Positions 53,923 to 58,352 of a stretch of 58,352 nucleotides of DNA are shown one piece after another. Every line of letters begins with the position of its first letter. The first letter of the stretch is position 1. The DNA is from Candidatus Puniceispirillum sp. (GTDB lineage Bacteria; Pseudomonadota; Alphaproteobacteria; Puniceispirillales; Puniceispirillaceae), in NCBI GenBank assembly GCA_016778895.1, contig JADHOR010000011.1, positions 1-58,352 of the forward strand, given 5' to 3'. The notes beneath the pieces are model-generated. The model was not told where the DNA came from. It did no database searches and worked only from the letters and a program-made list of their open reading frames with translations. Both the position numbers and the translations under genes were made by a program.

Positions 53923-55403
53923 TGGCAGATTTACTTGATTTGAATGCAGTTGAAGCGCGTGAAGCGCTCGACAAAAAGGCAATTTCCGCAGTAGAGCTTG
54001 TGACCGCTTATGTCGGTGCGGCCGAGGCAACATCGGCGCTTAATAACTATGTGGTGCTGACTGCTGATCACGCATTGGCAATGGCTGCTGACGCGGATAA
54101 ACGCATCGCTGGCGGCACTGCTGGCCTGCTAGAGGGCTTGCCGATTGGGGTGAAAGATTTGTTCTGCACCAAAGGCGTCAGCAGCACAGCCTGTTCCAAC
54201 ATTCTTAAAGGGTTCACGCCGCCTTACGAAAGTACTGTTACGGCCAATCTCTGGGCGGCTGGCGGCGTTATGCTCGGCAAGCTGAATTGCGATGAATTTG
54301 CCATGGGCTCGGGCAATGAAACTAGCGCTTTTGGACCGGCAATCAATCCCTGGCAGGGCAACGATAAAACCAACCTTGTTCCGGGCGGATCATCAGGTGG
54401 ATCAGCCTCGGCTGTGGCCGCGCGTTCAGCATTGATGGCAACCGGCACGGATACCGGCGGATCAATTCGTCAGCCAGCGGCATTTTGTGGTGTCGTTGGG
54501 CTGAAGCCCACCTATGGCCGCTGCTCGCGTTGGGGCATTATTGCTTTTGCCTCGTCGCTGGATCAGGCCGGGCCCTTTACCCGCACAGTCGCCGACAATG
54601 CGCTGATGATGACGGCAATGGCAAGTCATGACGCCAAGGATTCAACCTCCACGCAAACCCCGCTGCAAGATCTGATGGGAGCGGTTGGCGCGGGCGTCAA
54701 GGGAATGAAAATCGGTGTTCCCAGAGAATATGTTATGGATGGCATGGATAATGAAGTTGTCAGGCTATGGGAGCAGGGACAGGCGTGGCTGAAAGATGCC
54801 GGCGCTGAGTTGGTTGACGTGTCGTTGCCACACACGAAATACGCGCTGCCTACCTATTATATCATTGCGCCAGCGGAGGCCTCCTCAAACCTTGCCCGAT
54901 ATGATGGTGTGCGTTATGGAATGCGGGTCGAAGCGGAAACGCTCGACGGAATGTATGAGGCAACGCGTGCCGCCGGTTTTGGAGATGAGGTGCAACGCCG
55001 GATTATGATCGGAACCTATGTCCTGTCGGCGGGCTATTACGATGCCTATTATCTTAAGGCGCAAAAAGTACGCCGTTTAATCAAGCAGGATTTTGATACC
55101 GCGTTTGAAAAGGTTGATGCGCTGCTGACACCGGCGACACCATCAGCTGCTTTTCCTGTTGGTCGCAAAATTGATGATCCGGTAACTAATTACCTGAATG
55201 ACGTCTTTACCGTACCAGCGAACCTTGCCGGTCTTCCAGGTATTGCCGTTCCGGGCGGTTTAACCAGCGATGGCTTGCCGCTCGGGTTGCAGGTGCTTGG
55301 CAGGCCGTTTGATGAGGCAAGCCTTTACCGAGTGGCTGGGGTGATCGAAGCTGTGGCAGGCTTCACGCAGACGCCGGCACGCATGGCAGGGGGAACAGCA
55401 TGA
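53922..55403 (+). CDS. gatA: Asp/Glu-tRNA(Asn/Gln) amidotransferase subunit A
   Basis: Amidase that frees ammonia from glutamine. The catalytic Lys78 is in [11 protein letters not shown], and the Ser-cisSer pair lies in [19 protein letters not shown] and [20 protein letters not shown] (given as two motifs). The C-terminus has [13 protein letters not shown] and [10 protein letters not shown]. 493 residues. It overlaps gatB by 4 nt (ATGA). Confidence 0.96.
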   Translation: MADLLDLNAVEAREALDKKAISAVELVTAYVGAAEATSALNNYVVLTADHALAMAADADKRIAGGTAGLLEGLPIGVKDLFCTKGVSSTACSNILKGFTPPYESTVTANLWAAGGVMLGKLNCDEFAMGSGNETSAFGPAINPWQGNDKTNLVPGGSSGGSASAVAARSALMATGTDTGGSIRQPAAFCGVVGLKPTYGRCSRWGIIAFASSLDQAGPFTRTVADNALMMTAMASHDAKDSTSTQTPLQDLMGAVGAGVKGMKIGVPREYVMDGMDNEVVRLWEQGQAWLKDAGAELVDVSLPHTKYALPTYYIIAPAEASSNLARYDGVRYGMRVEAETLDGMYEATRAAGFGDEVQRRIMIGTYVLSAGYYDAYYLKAQKVRRLIKQDFDTAFEKVDALLTPATPSAAFPVGRKIDDPVTNYLNDVFTVPANLAGLPGIAVPGGLTSDGLPLGLQVLGRPFDEASLYRVAGVIEAVAGFTQTPARMAGGTA

Positions 55404-56857
55404 GCGATCTTGTGAAAGGAAGTACCGGTGATTGGGAGGTCGTGATCGGCCTTGAGGTTCATGCTCAGGTCACCAGTAACGCCAAGCTGTTTTCCGGTGC
55501 GTCAGCCAGCTTTGGTGCGGCGCCGAATGAAAATGTTTCACTCGTTGATGCTGCCATGCCGGGAATGTTGCCAGTCATTAACCGGGAATGCGTCTATCAG
55601 GCCATTCGCACCGGTCTTGGGCTGAAGGCACAGATTAATCTGACCAGCGTTTTCGACCGAAAAAACTATTTCTATGCTGATTTGCCACAAGGCTATCAGA
55701 TCAGCCAGTTCAAGGACCCAATTGTTGGTGAGGGATCTTTACGCATTGTCATGGCGGATGGCAATACACGTGATATTGGCATTGAACGGCTGCATCTTGA
55801 GCAGGATGCCGGCAAATCAATGCATGATCAGCACCCAAGCAAAAGCTATATCGACCTCAACCGTACCGGCGTTGCGCTGATGGAAATTGTCTCGCGGCCT
55901 GATATGCGCTCGGCCGCCGAGGCTGCGGCCTATGTCCGTAAATTGCGGTCGATCCTGCGCTATCTTGGTACTTGTGATGGCAATATGGAAGAAGGGTCGC
56001 TTCGTGCCGATGTCAATGTGTCGGTGCGCCGCCCGGGTGGCCCACTTGGTACCCGAACCGAAACGAAAAACCTTAACTCGCTGCGCTTTATCCAAATGGC
56101 GATTGATTATGAGGTGGTGCGCCAGATTGAAATTATTGAAGATGGCGGCGAAATTGATCAGGAAACCCGGCTGTTCGATACTAGCACGGGCAGAACCCGG
56201 ACGATGCGCAGCAAAGAGGATGCGCATGATTACCGCTACTTTCCTGATCCTGACCTGTTGCCGATGGTGGTTAGTCAAGACGAGGTCGATGCGCTGGCGG
56301 CGGCTTTACCGGAACTACCGGATGAAATTCGTGACCGGCTAATGGGCGAATATGGATTATCTGCCTATGACGCATCGGTCATTACTGAAGAGCGTGATAC
56401 CGCCAGATATTATGAGGCGGCTAGCGAGGGCTATGACCGCAAACTGGTCGCCAACTGGATGACCGTTGAGCTGTTTGGGGCGTTGAACAAGTCGGGTAAG
56501 AGCCTTGATGATTGTCCGATTGCACCGGAACAGCTGGGTGCGCTTGTTGGTCTGATCAGCGATGGCACAATCTCTGGCAGAATTGCCAAGGATGTGTTTG
56601 CCGATATGTTTGAAACCGGCAAGAGCGCGGCAAATATTGTCGATGAAAAAGGCCTGAAGCAAGTATCGGACAGTGGGGCGATTGAGGCGTTGATTGATCA
56701 GGTGCTGGCGGCTAATCAGGATAAGGTTGAGGATTATCGCGGCGGTAAGGACAAGCTGTTTGGCTTTTTTGTCGGTCAAGTGATGAAGCAGTCTGGTGGA
56801 CAGGCAAATCCGGGCATGGTGAACCAGATTTTACGGAGCAAGCTGGACCGCGTCTGA
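55400..56857 (+). CDS. gatB: Asp/Glu-tRNA(Asn/Gln) amidotransferase subunit B
   Basis: 485 residues. Kinase-like domain: [54 protein letters not shown], and [21 protein letters not shown] helical and YqeY-like tail domain completes it, ending [19 protein letters not shown]. GatB activates the tRNA-bound Glu or Asp and transfers ammonia. The last 27 nt overlap the 3' end of the convergent LysR gene. Confidence 0.96.
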   Translation: MSDLVKGSTGDWEVVIGLEVHAQVTSNAKLFSGASASFGAAPNENVSLVDAAMPGMLPVINRECVYQAIRTGLGLKAQINLTSVFDRKNYFYADLPQGYQISQFKDPIVGEGSLRIVMADGNTRDIGIERLHLEQDAGKSMHDQHPSKSYIDLNRTGVALMEIVSRPDMRSAAEAAAYVRKLRSILRYLGTCDGNMEEGSLRADVNVSVRRPGGPLGTRTETKNLNSLRFIQMAIDYEVVRQIEIIEDGGEIDQETRLFDTSTGRTRTMRSKEDAHDYRYFPDPDLLPMVVSQDEVDALAAALPELPDEIRDRLMGEYGLSAYDASVITEERDTARYYEAASEGYDRKLVANWMTVELFGALNKSGKSLDDCPIAPEQLGALVGLISDGTISGRIAKDVFADMFETGKSAANIVDEKGLKQVSDSGAIEALIDQVLAANQDKVEDYRGGKDKLFGFFVGQVMKQSGGQANPGMVNQILRSKLDRV

Positions 56858-57844
56858 TAGATCTTGCCCGGCTTTGTCCAAAATTTCGGCAACTCCAATG
56901 TCGGCGCGGCGGGCTGCGTCGGTTGGCGGCGCGTCGAGCGCATCCCAATAGGGCACTGGCTGGTATAAATTACGAAGATAGGCCAGAAAAACGTCAATCT
57001 TTGGGATCGAATGGCGGCTTGGAATGGTGACAGCGTGGATTGGGTGGTCTTCCATTACCAGCTGATCAAGCACTGTGGTTAGCGTTTCGCTGCGCAGATA
57101 GTTGGCCGTCATGTAATTTGGCAGCATGGCAATGCCGCCATCATTTAACACCGCACGGATGATCGCATCACCGTTGTCTGCCATAATGTTGCCGCGCACT
57201 TTGATCGTGCTTGGGTTGCCTCTATGGTCTTTGAAGTGCCAGTAATTGCTGGTGCTGGTGGCGGTTTGTGTAATCAGTTGATGCGTCGTCAAATCACTGG
57301 GCTTTGCCGGAACACCATTTGCCGCAAGATAACGCGGTGTGGCGACAAGGCGACGGGAATTGGGCGCAAGTTCGGTATAGACAAGGTGGTCATGGTCGCT
57401 ATGCGGGTTAATACGGATTGACAGATCCAACCCTGAACCGATCATGTCATTAGGAATATCACGGCCTTTCAATTCAATCGACAAATGTGGATATTTTTTC
57501 AGAAAGGCGGGCAGGAAAGGCGCAACATGACGATGCGCAAATCCGTGCGGGGCCTCAACCCGCAAATGACCTTGAACTGTACCGCCGGCACTGCGTGCCT
57601 CGGCATCTGCCTTGTCAATGTCAGCTAGAATTTGCCGGCAATTTTCTAGATAGGAGCTGCCAACTTCAGTCAGCGCAATATGGCGAGTGGTTCGGGTGAA
57701 AAGCTGAGCGCCAAGTCGGTTTTCCAAGGCTGCAACATGTTTTGAAACAGCGGATGGCGATAGCCCAAGCTGGCGTGCGGCGCCGTTTAGTGCGTTGGCT
57801 TCGGCAACTGCCAGAAATATGCGCATTGATGCCAACTGATCCAT
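56831..57844 (-). CDS. LysR family transcriptional regulator
   Basis: 337 residues. The winged helix is at the N-terminus ([20 protein letters not shown], then [20 protein letters not shown]). The effector domain starts at [20 protein letters not shown] and continues with [18 protein letters not shown]. About 35 residues at the C-terminus (after PYWDALDAP) extend beyond the usual end and are those that overlap gatB in antisense. No target gene is adjacent on the divergent side except tRNA-Ser, so it looks like an orphan regulator; ligand unknown. Confidence 0.87.
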   Translation of the reverse strand: MDQLASMRIFLAVAEANALNGAARQLGLSPSAVSKHVAALENRLGAQLFTRTTRHIALTEVGSSYLENCRQILADIDKADAEARSAGGTVQGHLRVEAPHGFAHRHVAPFLPAFLKKYPHLSIELKGRDIPNDMIGSGLDLSIRINPHSDHDHLVYTELAPNSRRLVATPRYLAANGVPAKPSDLTTHQLITQTATSTSNYWHFKDHRGNPSTIKVRGNIMADNGDAIIRAVLNDGGIAMLPNYMTANYLRSETLTTVLDQLVMEDHPIHAVTIPSRHSIPKIDVFLAYLRNLYQPVPYWDALDAPPTDAARRADIGVAEILDKAGQDLSDAVQLAP

Positions 57845-57961
57845 AATAAATTATCCAAGACAGGGGGGCTGGTGTGGACGTTTTTCTAGACGGCTTTTAG
57901 GTTGGCGCATTTTGCCCCTTTTTGGCAATCTAAAAACCGGTAAAAAAATTGATTTTGGTGT

Positions 57962-57990
57962 TTGACAGTGTTGGAAATCAAAGCTAGAGA
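57962..57990 (+). promoter_or_regulatory. Candidate promoter of tRNA-Ser
   Basis: TTGACA (57962-57967) and TAGAGA (57985-57990) are 17 nt apart, about 75 nt before the tRNA. The rest of 57845-58064 shows no gene. Confidence 0.4.
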
Positions 57991-58064
57991 AAAGGCAGCA
58001 TACGCCGTGTATTGTTAACATGAGTGGTGGTCAGAATTTTGTTGGCTGCGCTTGTGACCCCGGC

Positions 58065-58156
58065 GGGGGGGTGGCCGAGTGGCTGAAGGCGGCGGTTTGC
58101 TAAATCGTTAAAGGAAGAAATTCCTTTCGGGGGTTCGAATCCCTTCCCCTCCGCCA
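58065..58156 (+). tRNA. tRNA-Ser (anticodon GCT)
   Basis: Class II tRNA of 92 nt. The acceptor 5' strand GGGGGGG pairs with CCCCTCC (one G-U), T8 follows, and TGGCCGAGTGG is the usual D-arm start. Anticodon loop TTGCTAA gives GCT, reading AGC/AGU. A long variable arm (GGAAGAAATTCC region) and T-loop GGTTCGAATCC are clear. Discriminator G and an encoded CCA (58154-58156). Confidence 0.95.
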
Positions 58157-58205
58157 TTTCCTTTTTTAAACAACTGAAATTGTTTTGCTTTATTTTTAAT
58201 ACCGT

Positions 58206-58229
58206 AAATTTAGGTACAAATTTACGTAC
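58206..58229. repeat. Tandem repeat flanking the 3' side of tRNA-Ser
   Basis: AAATTTAGGTAC (58206-58217) is directly followed by AAATTTACGTAC (58218-58229), 11 of 12 bases alike, about 50 bp after the tRNA 3' end. It resembles arm-type integrase sites next to tRNA attachment sites. The remainder, 58230-58352, shows no gene or structure that I can name; the integrase, if any, would be beyond the window. Confidence 0.5.
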
Positions 58230-58352
58230 AATTGCTCATGCTAAATCCATACAATGACACCATTCCAGCCATAAACCCGTCACATTGCGCTGTAAGTGTT
58301 CAAGGTGAATCTAACGCATTTCCTCCCTAAACTCGGCCAGCCTTTGCGCTGG

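Noticed and set aside
1-58352. Search for a novel defence, phage, secretion or biosynthetic system.
   Set aside because: Apart from the items listed, every region is accounted for by well-known core genes in expected order; I see no unexplained multi-gene cluster.

Overview
The window is about 58 kb of densely packed, mostly core bacterial DNA of moderate GC content. Several features point to an alphaproteobacterium: the soxBDAG order, cvpA/purF next to radA, an EipB (DUF1849) protein, a DUF2066-hda block divergent from purM-purN, a pyrB-pyrC operon whose PyrC lacks the HxH metal motif, and fabD divergent from rpsF-rpsR-rplI. The small intergenic gaps and the sarcosine oxidase would suit a streamlined marine lineage such as SAR116, but that placement is inference.

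Layout. The window is bounded by two tRNA genes, tRNA-Leu(TAA) at 129-213 (minus) and tRNA-Ser(GCT) at 58065-58156 (plus). Each is followed on its 3' side by a pair of short tandem repeats of the kind seen beside tyrosine-integrase attachment sites. After tRNA-Leu comes a heterotetrameric sarcosine oxidase operon (soxB-D-A-G, 303-5535). Next is a stretch of small accessory genes: CWC zinc-type protein, HD phosphohydrolase, an unknown membrane protein, a flavin reductase, an unannotated 59-residue membrane peptide and YcgN. A decayed cyclopropane-fatty-acid synthase gene (9037-10306) follows. From 10448 there are mnmC and a long minus-strand block (SDR, purF, cvpA, radA, mlaF, mlaE, alr, dnaB, rplI, rpsR, rpsF). 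The plus-strand cluster fabD-fabG-acpP-fabF-mltG-gmk covers 22866-28031.

The minus-strand envelope group lptF-lptG-surA-pdxA-rsmA (28028-33563) is followed by pepA-holC-ndk (plus), a 43-residue membrane peptide, purM-purN (minus), a DUF2066 protein and hda (plus), rnd (minus), eipB (plus), a ROK-family protein with a degraded active site, and rpmG. The block rnr-topA-(dprA remnant)-plsY-pyrC-pyrB lies at 43729-52956. ruvX is divergent from gatC-gatA-gatB, and a LysR regulator converges on gatB before tRNA-Ser.

Working together, the window supplies C1 units from sarcosine, purine and pyrimidine synthesis (PurF, PurM, PurN, PyrB), type II fatty acid synthesis, outer-membrane biogenesis (LptFG, SurA, MlaEF, EipB), replication (DnaB, HolC, Hda, TopA), tRNA and ribosome functions (MnmC, GatCAB, L9, S6, S18, L33, RsmA), and RNA turnover (RNase D, RNase R).

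I did not find a mobile element, phage, CRISPR array, defence system or secondary-metabolite cluster. The observations most worth a second look are the two clearly decayed genes (cfa and dprA), two proteins with missing catalytic or metal-site residues (the ROK protein and PyrC), a SoxD variant with a changed metal site and a lysine-rich tail, two small genes that lie in gaps, and the tRNA-flanking repeats at both ends.
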